NCBI GenBank assembly: GCA_910585165.1
Contig: CAJUBX010000034.1
Span: 1 to 21,856, forward strand
Direction of reading: 5' to 3'
DNA from: an uncultured Oscillibacter sp.
GTDB taxonomy: Bacteria; Bacillota; Clostridia; Oscillospirales; Oscillospiraceae
Length of the DNA stretch: 21,856 nt
Each line of letters starts with the position of its first letter. Within the stretch, counting starts at the first letter, position 1. The position numbers and the translations under genes are program-made. Of the stretch, positions 13,888-20,899 are shown piece after piece. The notes beneath the pieces are model-generated. The model saw only the letters and a program-made list of their open reading frames with translations, ran no database searches and was not told where the DNA came from.

Positions 13888-14136
13888 ATGTATAAAAACC
13901 GCGCCCCAAACGGGCGGCATAATCTCTGCGGTAGTTGGGTAGCCGCCCTGCGCAAGGCCAGAACGCCGAAGCTGTCCCAGCGGGGGCTGGCGGACATGCT
14001 TCAGCTGGGCGGCCTGGACGTGGACAAGAACGCGGTCCAGCGCATCGAAAGCGGCCAGAGGTTTGTGACGGACATTGAGCTCAAGGCTCTGGCCCAGGCC
14101 CTGAACGTCACGGTGGAAGAATTGCTGCAAGTATAG
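13888..14136 (+). CDS. XRE-family (Cro/CI type) HTH DNA-binding protein
   Basis: 82 residues. The helix-turn-helix occupies about 20-75: WVAALRKARTPKLSQRGLAD, then KNAVQRIESGQRFVTDIEL, then LKALAQALNVTVEELLQV, which is the usual Cro/CI order with the conserved IESG turn. There is no second domain, so it is probably a small transcription regulator. Its target is unknown; the divergent minus-strand operon is a candidate. GGCAGG lies five bases before the ATG, a modest ribosome binding site. It ends inside a terminator hairpin. Confidence 0.8.
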   Translation: MYKNRAPNGRHNLCGSWVAALRKARTPKLSQRGLADMLQLGGLDVDKNAVQRIESGQRFVTDIELKALAQALNVTVEELLQV

Positions 14137-14169
14137 GAGCTCCGGAAGGCCGGAGCTCCTGTTGTTTTT
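14135..14169 (+). terminator. Intrinsic terminator of the HTH gene
   Basis: Perfect 11-bp stem (14135-14145 with 14150-14160), loop aagg, followed by gttgttttt. The last bases of the TAG stop codon lie in the left arm. It lies in the convergent gap before the stop of the minus-strand gene at 14173. Confidence 0.85.
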
Positions 14170-14172
14170 CCC

Positions 14173-14625
14173 TCAGCGGCGGAGGTTTTCCAGCCGGGCG
14201 ATGATCTTCTCCCGGTATTCCGCGTGATGGGGCATCCCCCGCCCCAGGCCGCCCCGCTTGGGCAGCTGGAGCTTGAGGAAGTCCCCGCTGCGGAAGGTGA
14301 CGGCGCAGTTAACCGCCCCCATAATGGCCTTTTTGACCTCGCAGCTCTGGATATCCCCGAAGGGGAAGCACACGCCCACATCCTCGGCCACAGTCTTCCG
14401 CAGGTCCGGGAGCATGGGATAGGCCGCCGTCAGGTACTGGCGCTCCCCGCACTCGGCCACCAGCAGGCAGCGCTCCGTAATGCCCACGTACACGTCGAAA
14501 TAGGAGGTTTTCTTCTTGTTCACCTGGAGGGTAACGCCGTGCACGCCCGCCTGGAGGGCCTCTCCCTCCGGGACGCAGGCCCCCAGGACCCGGCGCATAT
14601 TGGCCTCGTCAAAAATCTCCGCCAT
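14173..14625 (-). CDS. Unknown protein downstream of pyrG
   Basis: 150 residues, unrecognised. It looks like a single beta-rich domain: LQAGVHGVTLQVNKKKTSYF, DVYVGITERCLLVAECGERQ, then GDIQSCEVKKAIMGAVNCAV and TFRSGDFLKLQLPKR. The alternation resembles a pleckstrin-like barrel, but this is only an impression. No signal peptide is seen. It starts three bases after the pyrG stop and so almost certainly depends on the pyrG transcript. It ends facing the terminator of the HTH gene. Confidence 0.65.
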   Translation of the reverse strand: MAEIFDEANMRRVLGACVPEGEALQAGVHGVTLQVNKKKTSYFDVYVGITERCLLVAECGERQYLTAAYPMLPDLRKTVAEDVGVCFPFGDIQSCEVKKAIMGAVNCAVTFRSGDFLKLQLPKRGGLGRGMPHHAEYREKIIARLENLRR

Positions 14626-14628
14626 GGC

Positions 14629-16227
14629 TCACGCCCTCTCCGCCGCCGCCTTCACGAATCCGTAAAACAGCGGGTGGGGCCGGTCGGGGCGGCTCTTGAA
14701 CTCCGGGTGGAACTGCACGCCCACGAACCAGGGGTGGTCCGGCAGCTCCACAATCTCCACCAGGTGCCCGCTGGGGGACAGGCCCGCCAGCACCATCCCC
14801 TGGGCCTCCATCTCGGCGCGGTAGTCGTTGTTGAACTCGAAGCGGTGGCGGTGGCGCTCGGAAATCTCGGCGGCGCCGTAGAGGCGGCGGCTCTCCGTGC
14901 CCTCCTTCAGGGCGCAGGGATAGCGGCCCAGGCGCATGGTGCCCCCCTTGTCGGTGACGTTCACCTGGTCCGGCATCAGGGCGATGACGGGATGCCGGGT
15001 GGTCTCGGAGAACTCGGAGGAGTGGGCGTCGGCATAGCCCAGGACGTTCCGGGCGAACTCGATGACGGCCATCTGCATGCCCAGGCACACGCCGAAATAG
15101 GGAATTTTATTCTCCCGTGCATAGCGGACGGCCTGAATCATGCCCTCGATGCCCCGGTCGCCGAAGCCGCCGGGGACGATGATTCCCCCGCAGCCGCCAA
15201 GCTCCTCCCCAATATTCTTCTCCGTCAGGGTCTCGGAGTTCACCCAGCGGATGTCCACCACCACGTCGTTGGCGGTGCCCGCGTGGTTCAACGACTCCAC
15301 CACGGAGAGGTACGCGTCGTGAAGCTGGACGTATTTGCCCACCAGGGCGATTTCCACATGCTTGCTGGCGGCCTTCTCCCGCTGGACCATGGCGGTCCAC
15401 TCCCGCAGGTCCGGCTGGTGGGTGATGAGGCCCAGCTTCCGGCAGACCACCTCGTCCAGCCCCTCCTTCGCCATGAGCAGGGGGACCTCGTAGAGGGTCT
15501 CGGCGGTGGCGTTTTGGATGACGCAGTCGGATTCCACGTTGCAGAACAGGGCGATCTTCCGCCGCACGTCGGCGGTGATGGGGGTGTCGCAGCGGCAGAC
15601 CAGGATGTCCGGCTGGATGCCCAGGGACAAAAGCTCCTTCACGGAGTGCTGGGTGGGCTTGGATTTCAGCTCCCCGGAGCCGGGGATTTCCACAATGAGG
15701 GGCACGTGGATAAAGAGGACGTCCCCCTGGGGCCGTTCGGCCCGGACCTGGCGGATGGCCTCCAGGAAGGGCTGGGACTCGATGTCGCCCACGGTGCCGC
15801 CGATTTCGCAGATGACCACGTCCACATCCTCGCTGGCCATGGCGTAGACCCGGCTTTTGATCTCGTTGGTGATGTGGGGGATGATCTGGACGGTGGCTCC
15901 CAGGTAGTCCCCCCGGCGCTCCCGGTTCAGCACGGACCAGTAGATCTTGCCGGAGGAGATGGAGCTGTTGCCGCTGAGGTCCTCGTCCACAAACCGCTCG
16001 TAGTGCCCCAGGTCCAGGTCGGTTTCCGCGCCGTCCTCGGTAACGAAGACCTCCCCGTGCTGGTAGGGGCTCATGGTGCCGGGGTCCACGTTGATGTAAG
16101 GGTCGAATTTCTGGTTCCGCACCCGGATTCCCCGCTGCTTCAAAAGCCGCCCCAGGGAGGCCGCGCAGATGCCCTTGCCCAGGCCGGAGACCACGCCGCC
16201 GGTGACAAATACGTATTTCGTTGCCAT
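14629..16227 (-). CDS. pyrG: CTP synthase
   Basis: 532 residues, full length. The enzyme makes CTP from UTP, ATP and glutamine. The N-terminal synthetase domain begins KYVFVTGGVVSGLGKGICAA (P-loop) and includes FDPYINVDPGTMSPYQHGEV and EIGGTVGDIES. The C-terminal class I glutamine amidotransferase domain has the oxyanion-loop GGFGDRG, nucleophile Cys381 in GVCLGMQ, and His507/Glu509 in FHPEF. TAGGAGAG is placed before the ATG. A strong promoter (16289-16317) lies upstream, and the 5' leader holds a 7-bp GC hairpin (16254-16271). The gene is followed closely by the 150-residue unknown gene. Confidence 0.97.
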   Translation of the reverse strand: MATKYVFVTGGVVSGLGKGICAASLGRLLKQRGIRVRNQKFDPYINVDPGTMSPYQHGEVFVTEDGAETDLDLGHYERFVDEDLSGNSSISSGKIYWSVLNRERRGDYLGATVQIIPHITNEIKSRVYAMASEDVDVVICEIGGTVGDIESQPFLEAIRQVRAERPQGDVLFIHVPLIVEIPGSGELKSKPTQHSVKELLSLGIQPDILVCRCDTPITADVRRKIALFCNVESDCVIQNATAETLYEVPLLMAKEGLDEVVCRKLGLITHQPDLREWTAMVQREKAASKHVEIALVGKYVQLHDAYLSVVESLNHAGTANDVVVDIRWVNSETLTEKNIGEELGGCGGIIVPGGFGDRGIEGMIQAVRYARENKIPYFGVCLGMQMAVIEFARNVLGYADAHSSEFSETTRHPVIALMPDQVNVTDKGGTMRLGRYPCALKEGTESRRLYGAAEISERHRHRFEFNNDYRAEMEAQGMVLAGLSPSGHLVEIVELPDHPWFVGVQFHPEFKSRPDRPHPLFYGFVKAAAERA

Positions 16228-16253
16228 ACCGCTCTCCTATTCTTTTGTTCTGC

Positions 16254-16271
16254 CCGGCGGGCCGCCGCCGG
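16254..16271 (-). other. GC hairpin in the pyrG leader
   Basis: A 7-bp perfect stem (16254-16260 with 16265-16271) with a four-base loop between the pyrG promoter and its ribosome binding site. No T-run follows, so it is not a simple terminator. The C-rich and G-rich arms might matter for nucleotide-sensitive initiation or translation, but nothing shows this directly. Confidence 0.4.
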
Positions 16272-16288
16272 AACGCATACACCAATTC

Positions 16289-16317
16289 ATATTAACATTT
16301 GAGCCCCGGCTTGTCAA
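16289..16317 (-). promoter_or_regulatory. pyrG promoter
   Basis: Minus-strand consensus TTGACA (16312-16317), 17-base spacer, TAATAT (16289-16294). It is one of the best sigma-A promoters in the window. Confidence 0.85.
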
Positions 16318-16353
16318 CGGCGCGGCGGGCCGGTTCAGGCCTCTTTCCATCCG

Positions 16354-16617
16354 TTATTTCCAGAGCAGCGCCACCCGGGGATTCTCCGCCGCCGCCCGCC
16401 GCAGAAGCAGGGCCAGCGCCCGTCCCCGGCGGCCCAGTCCCTTCTCCAGGGCCTCCTGGTGAAGAAGGCGGATGGTCACGGGCTCCCGCAGGTCCGTCAG
16501 GCAGTCGAAGAGCGCGTCCAGATTCCGCCCATACCACCGGGGCAGAAGCGGGGCAAAGAGGTCGTGGACCTCCTCCATGGACCGGATTTCCAGCCCGTCC
16601 AGCACCACCTCAGCCAT
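16354..16617 (-). CDS. Barstar-like ribonuclease inhibitor
   Basis: 87 residues, close to barstar's 89. The barnase-binding helix is clear: LPRWYGRNLDALFDCLTDL, with the equivalents of barstar Asp35 and Asp39 conserved and Trp in place of Tyr29. Barstar's Glu80 equivalent is kept, but the position of Glu76 is Arg (LLRRAAAENP). Barstar binds its RNase in the cytoplasm and blocks its active site. The gene starts eight bases inside the end of the RNase gene, so the pair is translationally linked, as expected of a toxin with its protective inhibitor. A longer frame upstream is just the overlap with the RNase gene. Confidence 0.85.
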   Translation of the reverse strand: MAEVVLDGLEIRSMEEVHDLFAPLLPRWYGRNLDALFDCLTDLREPVTIRLLHQEALEKGLGRRGRALALLLRRAAAENPRVALLWK

Positions 16618-17236
16618 CGCCTTCTTCTCCATACAAAAGCTCGAAGGATGCATAGTGATCCTCCGTATAGTAAACCAGGCCGTCATCGGAAAAGACGATA
16701 CGCTTGGCCCCCCGGCTTTTGGACCCCAGGGTGTCGATGTCGCACTCCGTGTAGGTCCGGCCCTCGGCCTCCGGGAGAAGGCCCTCGTAGTTTCCAAAAC
16801 GGCTTCCGCCGATGCACATGCCCGGGGCGTAGGGCTCCAGGTCCCCGCCGGGCCAGCCCAGGTTCTGGGCCTCCTTTTTCGTGATGAAATTCTCCGGCAG
16901 GCGGCCGTAGGTATGGATATACAGGGCTACGTCCTCCTTGGTGGTGTAGGCCCCGTTCTCCGGGAGGAAGTCCGCTTCCGCGGCGTGGTTGTCCTCCGCC
17001 GCATTCCCGGCTTCCGGCCGGAGCTCTTCGTCCTTTGGAGCTTCTTCCTCCGGGGGCCGTTCCTCCGGGGCGGCGGGCTCCTCCAGGTCCGCCAGGTCCT
17101 CCACGGCGGGAAGATCGATTTTCGTATCCTCAAGTCCGGGGGCCTCCGGGCCCGTTCCCGGAGCCGCTTCGCCGCCGCAGGCGGCCAGGGAGAACAGCGT
17201 CAGCGCGGCCAGCAGGCCGCCGATCCAGCGTTGCAT
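16610..17236 (-). CDS. Lipoprotein with barnase-like RNase domain
   Basis: 208 residues. The N-terminus is a lipoprotein signal, LFSLAAC with Cys20 as lipid anchor. A Glu/Pro-rich acidic linker spans about 23-92, and the barnase domain is at 96-203. Compared with barnase, Lys27 (Lys120, NFITKKEAQNLGW), the general base Glu73 (Glu164, TECDID), Arg83 and Arg87 (Arg175, Arg179) and the general acid His102 (His194, TEDHYASF) are all kept. Arg59 is replaced by Tyr150 (FGNYEGLLP). It should be an active guanyl-type RNase tethered outside the membrane. The ATG at 17236 fits AAAGGA eight bases upstream; ATGs at 17242 and 17245 are alternatives. It overlaps barstar by eight bases. Confidence 0.85.
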   Translation of the reverse strand: MQRWIGGLLAALTLFSLAACGGEAAPGTGPEAPGLEDTKIDLPAVEDLADLEEPAAPEERPPEEEAPKDEELRPEAGNAAEDNHAAEADFLPENGAYTTKEDVALYIHTYGRLPENFITKKEAQNLGWPGGDLEPYAPGMCIGGSRFGNYEGLLPEAEGRTYTECDIDTLGSKSRGAKRIVFSDDGLVYYTEDHYASFELLYGEEGDG

Positions 17237-17264
17237 ATGCATCATCCTTTCTTTTACTGGAGAC

Positions 17265-17293
17265 AGTATACCAGCTCCGGCAAAAAGAGGCAA
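17265..17293 (-). promoter_or_regulatory. Promoter of the RNase/inhibitor pair
   Basis: Minus-strand TTGCCT (17288-17293), 17-base spacer, TATACT (17265-17270). The -35 box lies inside the 3' arm of the upstream gene's terminator. Confidence 0.65.
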
Positions 17294-17316
17294 GGGTAAA
17301 AGCCCCTGCCTCTTTT
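17283..17316 (-). terminator. Intrinsic terminator of the GH18/SLH gene
   Basis: A 10-bp stem (17283-17292 with 17307-17316) extends inward by three G-C pairs past a one-base bulge, and is followed by a T-rich run on the minus strand. It begins four bases after the stop codon of the glycosidase gene. Confidence 0.85.
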
Positions 17317-17319
17317 GGA

Positions 17320-19020
17320 TTACCCGTTTTCCAGCACGTTCATAAACCGCTCCAGCAGCACGGCGGCCTGGCTCCGGGAGGCCCGGCCCTGGGGCTGGAG
17401 GGTTCCTTCCTTCGTGCCTCCCAGAATCCCCTCCGCCAGAGCCCAGCTCATGGCTTCCCGGGCATAGCCGCTCACCTCCGCCTCGTCCGGCCAGCCCCGG
17501 AGGGAGGCCCGGCCCCCGCCGTCTGCGCCTTTCAACCCGGCGTACCGCCAGAGGATGGCGGCCAGCTGCTGGCGGCTCACCGGGAGACCCGGGCGGAAGG
17601 TCCCGTCGGCAAAGCCCGCCGCGATCCCCTCCCGGGCGGCCCAGGCCACGGCTTCGCCGTAATAGGCCCCGGCGGGCACATCGGAGAAGGAGGGACCCTG
17701 GACGGCGGGGGCCCCTGCCATCCGGTGGAGGATGGCGGCAATCTGCCCCCGGGTTACCGTTCCGCCGGGGGAAAAGGTTCCCGGTCCTGTGCCGTTCATC
17801 AGCCCGGCGGCGCAGACCCGCTCCACCGCCCCGGCGTACCAGGCGTCCCGGGGCACGTCCAGGAAGCGCCCGCCGTTCCAGGCGGCCCAGGCGCTTTGAA
17901 CGAGATCGCCGTCCCGGTCCTGGGAAAGCTCCCAAAATCCCACGCCTCCCAGGCCCCGCCGCCGGGCCAGCTCCGCCTTGGCGGCGATGGACTCCGCGTC
18001 GTCGTAGGAGAGGAAGGAGCCGCTGCCGTAAAGGTAGGGGACCTCCGCCTCCTCGTGGCGGAAGCGGCGGTAGGAAGCCTTGCTCAAATACTCCTCCTTC
18101 ACCTTGTCCCAGGACACGGATTTGGCGCTTTGGAAGGACTGGTACAGCCCGTTGCCGCGGTTGGAAACGCCCTGGTATATGTAGCCGTACAGCGGCATCC
18201 CCAGCACCAGCTTCTCCGGCGGAACGCCCTGTCCCAGCCAGGCGGAAATGCCGTCGTCCACGCTGGCACGGCTGCGGGGCGTTCCGCCGGAGGGAGCGTA
18301 GAGGGGGGCGTTGAAGTCTGCGGAGGAATCCCAGGGCCCGTGGAGGTCATAGGCCATGAGGAAAATGTGGTCCACGGTTTCCGCCGCCGCCCGGGGCTCG
18401 ATGTTATTCAGATACCCGCTGTTCACCGCTCCGGCAATGGTCAGGACATAGCGCTTCCCGTCCCGCCGGCCCTGCCGGTCCAGCTCCCGGCGCATTTCCC
18501 GCAGCAGCAGGGTGAAGTTCTCCCGGTCCTGGGGCCGGTGGGCCGTGCCGGGAGCCCCGCCGGAGACGGGATACTCCCAGTCCAGGTCCACCCCGTCCAA
18601 TCCGTGCTCCGCAATCAGGTCCGCACAGGACCGGGCAAAGGCGCTCCGGCTTTCACCGGAGGCCGCCGCGCCGGAAAATCCGGCGGAGTCGTCCCAGCCG
18701 CCCAGGGAGAGGACAATCTTCAAATCCCCGTTCCGCTCCCGCAGGGCCGTCAGTTCCCGGAGGTTCTTTCCATCCCGGGCCGGGTCCCCCAGGACGGCTT
18801 TCCCATCCCGGATTTTGGCGAAGGCGTAGTTGATCTGGGTGAACCGCTCCGCCGGGAGCTGGTCCGGCGTATAGCCCTGGGCGGCGGCCCAGGAGGCGTA
18901 ATAACCCACCATCTCCCCGCCGCCGCCCTCTCCGGCGGCGGCGGCCCCCCCGGTATCCGCCAGGGTCAGCAGCAGGGTGAATGCCAGGGCCAGCAGGGCA
19001 AAACGGCGTGCTTTCCGCAT
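17320..19020 (-). CDS. SLH-anchored glycoside hydrolase family 18 protein
   Basis: 566 residues, exported (signal peptide about 1-29). A GH18 barrel spans about 36-375: VGYYASWAAAQGYTPDQL, KIVLSLGGWDDSAGFSG, and the catalytic DxxDxDxE as DGVDLDWEYP with Glu149 as proton donor. LMAYDLHGPWDSSADF follows. Three C-terminal SLH modules lie at about 386-436 (FLDVPRDAWYAGAVERV), 445-495 (FSDVPAGAYYGEAVAW) and 509-560. GH18 enzymes cut chitin or peptidoglycan-like glycans; SLH modules place this one on the cell wall. It could act on host or diet chitin, or in cell-wall or spore-cortex turnover. AAAGGAG precedes the ATG at 19020. Confidence 0.92.
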   Translation of the reverse strand: MRKARRFALLALAFTLLLTLADTGGAAAAGEGGGGEMVGYYASWAAAQGYTPDQLPAERFTQINYAFAKIRDGKAVLGDPARDGKNLRELTALRERNGDLKIVLSLGGWDDSAGFSGAAASGESRSAFARSCADLIAEHGLDGVDLDWEYPVSGGAPGTAHRPQDRENFTLLLREMRRELDRQGRRDGKRYVLTIAGAVNSGYLNNIEPRAAAETVDHIFLMAYDLHGPWDSSADFNAPLYAPSGGTPRSRASVDDGISAWLGQGVPPEKLVLGMPLYGYIYQGVSNRGNGLYQSFQSAKSVSWDKVKEEYLSKASYRRFRHEEAEVPYLYGSGSFLSYDDAESIAAKAELARRRGLGGVGFWELSQDRDGDLVQSAWAAWNGGRFLDVPRDAWYAGAVERVCAAGLMNGTGPGTFSPGGTVTRGQIAAILHRMAGAPAVQGPSFSDVPAGAYYGEAVAWAAREGIAAGFADGTFRPGLPVSRQQLAAILWRYAGLKGADGGGRASLRGWPDEAEVSGYAREAMSWALAEGILGGTKEGTLQPQGRASRSQAAVLLERFMNVLENG

Positions 19021-19145
19021 GTTTCCAAACTCCTTTCCCCATCGTCTGCCGCAAGGCGCCATGGCGCGCCCTGCGAAACATTTCTCGTCTCATTCTACCC
19101 CATGTCCCCCTGCCGGGGCAAGGGACAGGTTCTGGAAGAAGCGCC

Positions 19146-19180
19146 AAAAAATGAGGCGGGGCGGCTTTTGCCGCCCCGCC
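19146..19180 (-). terminator. Intrinsic terminator of the guanine deaminase gene
   Basis: Perfect 11-bp stem (19155-19165 with 19170-19180), four-base loop, then TCATTTTTT on the minus strand. It lies 27 bases after the stop codon of the deaminase gene. Confidence 0.85.
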
Positions 19181-19206
19181 CCCCTGTTTACTTTGCCCTG
19201 CGGGGC

Positions 19207-20475
19207 TCAGCGGGCGGAAAACACCTTCCGCCCCTCGCTCCAGACCGCCCGGACCGCGTTTTTCTGCCGCCGGTAGACGCAGCGCTCCAGGCGCTCCTCC
19301 GCCGTCAGGGGGTGGGGCCGGGGAAGGTCCCTGTCCTCCAGCACAACGGCGTGTAGGCGGTTCCCCGGGGCGAAGCCCGGCTTCTCCCCGAAAAAAGCCG
19401 CCCCGGCGGAGGTTCCCAGGAACCAACCTTCCGCCACGGTGAGGAAGTCCGTCTCCCAGCCGTCCAGAATCCGCCGGGCCTTGGACGCCCGGATGGAGGC
19501 CGCCACCACGTCGAACATGTTCAGATGGTCCCCACCGGCGATGTCGCTGCCCAGCGCCACCTTCAGCCCCTCGTCCAGCATGCGGCGGACCGGGGCCGTG
19601 CCGGAGCAGATGTTCTGGTTGGAGTCCGCGCAGTGAACCACCGTGACTCCCGCCTCGCGCATGGCCGCCCGCTCCCGTTCGTCGGACCAGACGCAGTGAG
19701 CCATCAGCGTCCGGCTGTTCCAAAGGCCGTATTTCCGATAGGTTTCCCAATACTGTCCGCAATCGGGATGCAGCTCTTTTACCCACCGGATTTCACCCGT
19801 GTTCTCCGACAGGTGGGACTGGACGGGAAGTCCCCGCTCCGCTGCCAGCTTCCCCAAAAAGTCCATCAGTTCATCCGTGCAGGAGGGGGTGAACCGGGGG
19901 GTGAGGATGGGTTTTACATGTCGGAAGTCCCGGCAGGCCTCCAGCCAGAGGAGGGTCTCCCGCTTGGACTCCTCCGTCTCCTCCTGGAGGGCGGGGATGC
20001 CGTTGCGGTCCATGTTCACCTTGCCCACATACCCGGTGACTCCGGCCTTTTCAAGCTCCTCCATCAAAACCAGCGTGGCCCGGCGGTGGAGGGAGGAGAA
20101 CATGCAGACCCTTGTGGTGCCGCCCTCAATCAGCTCCCGGGCCAGCTTTTTGTAGACCTCCCGGGCATAGTCCGGATCGGCGAAGCGGGACTCGGTGGGA
20201 AAGGTATAGGCGTTCAGCCAGTCCAAAAGCGGCAGGTCCATCCCCATGCCCAGCATAGGGTACTGGGGGGCGTGGAGATGGAGGTCCGCCAGGGACTGCA
20301 GAATCAGCGCGTCCCCGTAGTCCTCCACCGCCGCCCCGGCGTACCGCTCCGGCAGGACGGGGAAAACCCCGGCGATGCTTCCCTCCTCCGCCGCGAGATA
20401 ACCGTTTTCCGTGATTTCCAGTTTCCCCAGCGCCGGGGCGGAGACGACGGTCCCCTTTAAAACCGTAACCGACAT
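19207..20475 (-). CDS. guaD: Guanine deaminase (amidohydrolase)
   Basis: 422 residues. The enzyme converts guanine to xanthine and ammonia in purine salvage/degradation. Amidohydrolase metal ligands are visible: His66 and His68 in DLHLHAPQ (the HAPQ following the first histidines is characteristic of guanine deaminase), His221 in SHLSENTGEI, His260 in MAHCVW and Asp311 in GSDIAGG. HCADSNQNICSG is also typical. The ATG at 20475 has AAGGAG eight bases upstream; the longer frame from 20565 runs into the repeat and is rejected. The leader of about 300 bases carries a purine riboswitch of the guanine-binding class and repeat copy 2, which supports the substrate assignment independently. Confidence 0.9.
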   Translation of the reverse strand: MSVTVLKGTVVSAPALGKLEITENGYLAAEEGSIAGVFPVLPERYAGAAVEDYGDALILQSLADLHLHAPQYPMLGMGMDLPLLDWLNAYTFPTESRFADPDYAREVYKKLARELIEGGTTRVCMFSSLHRRATLVLMEELEKAGVTGYVGKVNMDRNGIPALQEETEESKRETLLWLEACRDFRHVKPILTPRFTPSCTDELMDFLGKLAAERGLPVQSHLSENTGEIRWVKELHPDCGQYWETYRKYGLWNSRTLMAHCVWSDERERAAMREAGVTVVHCADSNQNICSGTAPVRRMLDEGLKVALGSDIAGGDHLNMFDVVAASIRASKARRILDGWETDFLTVAEGWFLGTSAGAAFFGEKPGFAPGNRLHAVVLEDRDLPRPHPLTAEERLERCVYRRQKNAVRAVWSEGRKVFSAR

Positions 20476-20504
20476 GCCAGCAGCTCCTTCATTCCAATTT
20501 GCCG

Positions 20505-20632
20505 ATATTACTTCTGAAATAAAATTTCGGAAGTAATAAATGCCATGTTTTGCAGCTGCCGCCATTTACGGCGGCGAGCAAAACGGTTCAAACTAAATGT
20601 ATTATTTCCGAATTTTTCATTCGGAAATAATA
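20505..20632 (-). repeat. 128-bp hairpin-rich repeat, copy 2 (MITE-like), in the guaD leader
   Basis: Read on the minus strand it matches copy 1 (6693-6820) at 117 of 128 positions without gaps. Hairpin 1 differs from copy 1 by a compensating pair (G-C in copy 1, A-T here). The central hairpin is rearranged to a perfect six-pair gccgcc/ggcggc stem. The third hairpin keeps the same single mismatch as copy 1. The element starts seven bases after the riboswitch terminator's T-run and ends about 16 bases before the guaD ribosome binding site, so it is transcribed as part of the leader. Confidence 0.8.
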
Positions 20633-20638
20633 CAAAAC

Positions 20639-20691
20639 AAAAAGGACGCCTGCCCGGCGGGGGAAACGGTCCCCCCTCCGTACAGACACCC
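20639..20691 (-). terminator. Riboswitch-controlled terminator of the guaD leader
   Basis: On the RNA, GGGUGUCUG (20691-20683) can pair along its whole length with CAGGCGUCC (20652-20644), with three G-U wobbles, followed at once by UUUUUGUUUU. The stem extends inward with CGG/CCG, and a G-run/C-run hairpin sits in the loop. The first three bases of the 5' arm are also the 3' strand of riboswitch helix P1. P1 formation and the terminator are therefore mutually exclusive. Confidence 0.7.
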
Positions 20692-20753
20692 ATAGAGAAG
20701 CCTTCGGCGGCTTCGTAGAAACGCCCGCGCCACACAGCGGGCTTATATGAGGC
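20687..20753 (-). ncRNA. Purine riboswitch aptamer, guanine class
   Basis: The minus strand shows the purine-riboswitch layout: P1 strand CUCAU, then AUAA (J1/2), P2 GCCCGC/GCGGGC with a loop containing UGG, then GUUUCUAC (J2/3), P3 GAAGCC/GGCUUC with loop GCCGAA, then UCUAUGGG (J3/1 and P1). The specificity base in J3/1 is C, the guanine-class residue (adenine switches have U). Loop residues GG and CC allow the known L2-L3 G-C contacts. P1 is short (five pairs) and L2 is one base longer than usual. It lies directly upstream of guanine deaminase. Confidence 0.85.
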
Positions 20754-20781
20754 CCTTCGCCCTGTATCAAGTTATGCATCC

Positions 20782-20810
20782 AGTATAGCACGCCGCCCCG
20801 GGAAATGCAA
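20782..20810 (-). promoter_or_regulatory. guaD promoter
   Basis: Minus-strand TTGCAT (20805-20810), 17-base spacer, TATACT (20782-20787), about 30 bases upstream of the riboswitch aptamer. Confidence 0.75.
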
Positions 20811-20899
20811 GCACCACTTCTGACCTCCGCGCTTATACTGGCATACGGGCAGCCCGGCCCTTCCGGGCCCGGGGCCCGAATTTCCAAGCAAAGGCGTTG

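Larger units (their letters stand above)
20476..20899. other. Long non-coding region between guaD and the ZIP gene
   Basis: The 424-base gap is filled, from right to left on the minus strand, by the guaD promoter, the guanine riboswitch aptamer, its terminator, repeat copy 2 and the guaD ribosome binding site. On the plus strand, TATACT at 20834-20839 is a possible -10 for the ZIP gene without a clear -35. It is followed by a GC-rich self-complementary stretch around 20850-20878. Confidence 0.7.

Noticed and set aside
14224..16302. Long plus-strand frame (692 codons) opposite pyrG
   Set aside because: pyrG is unmistakable on the other strand; the plus frame has no family features.
19054..19072. 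Palindrome around gcgccatggcgc upstream of the GH18 gene
   Set aside because: A 12-base palindrome in GC-rich DNA with no partner sites; not enough to call an operator.
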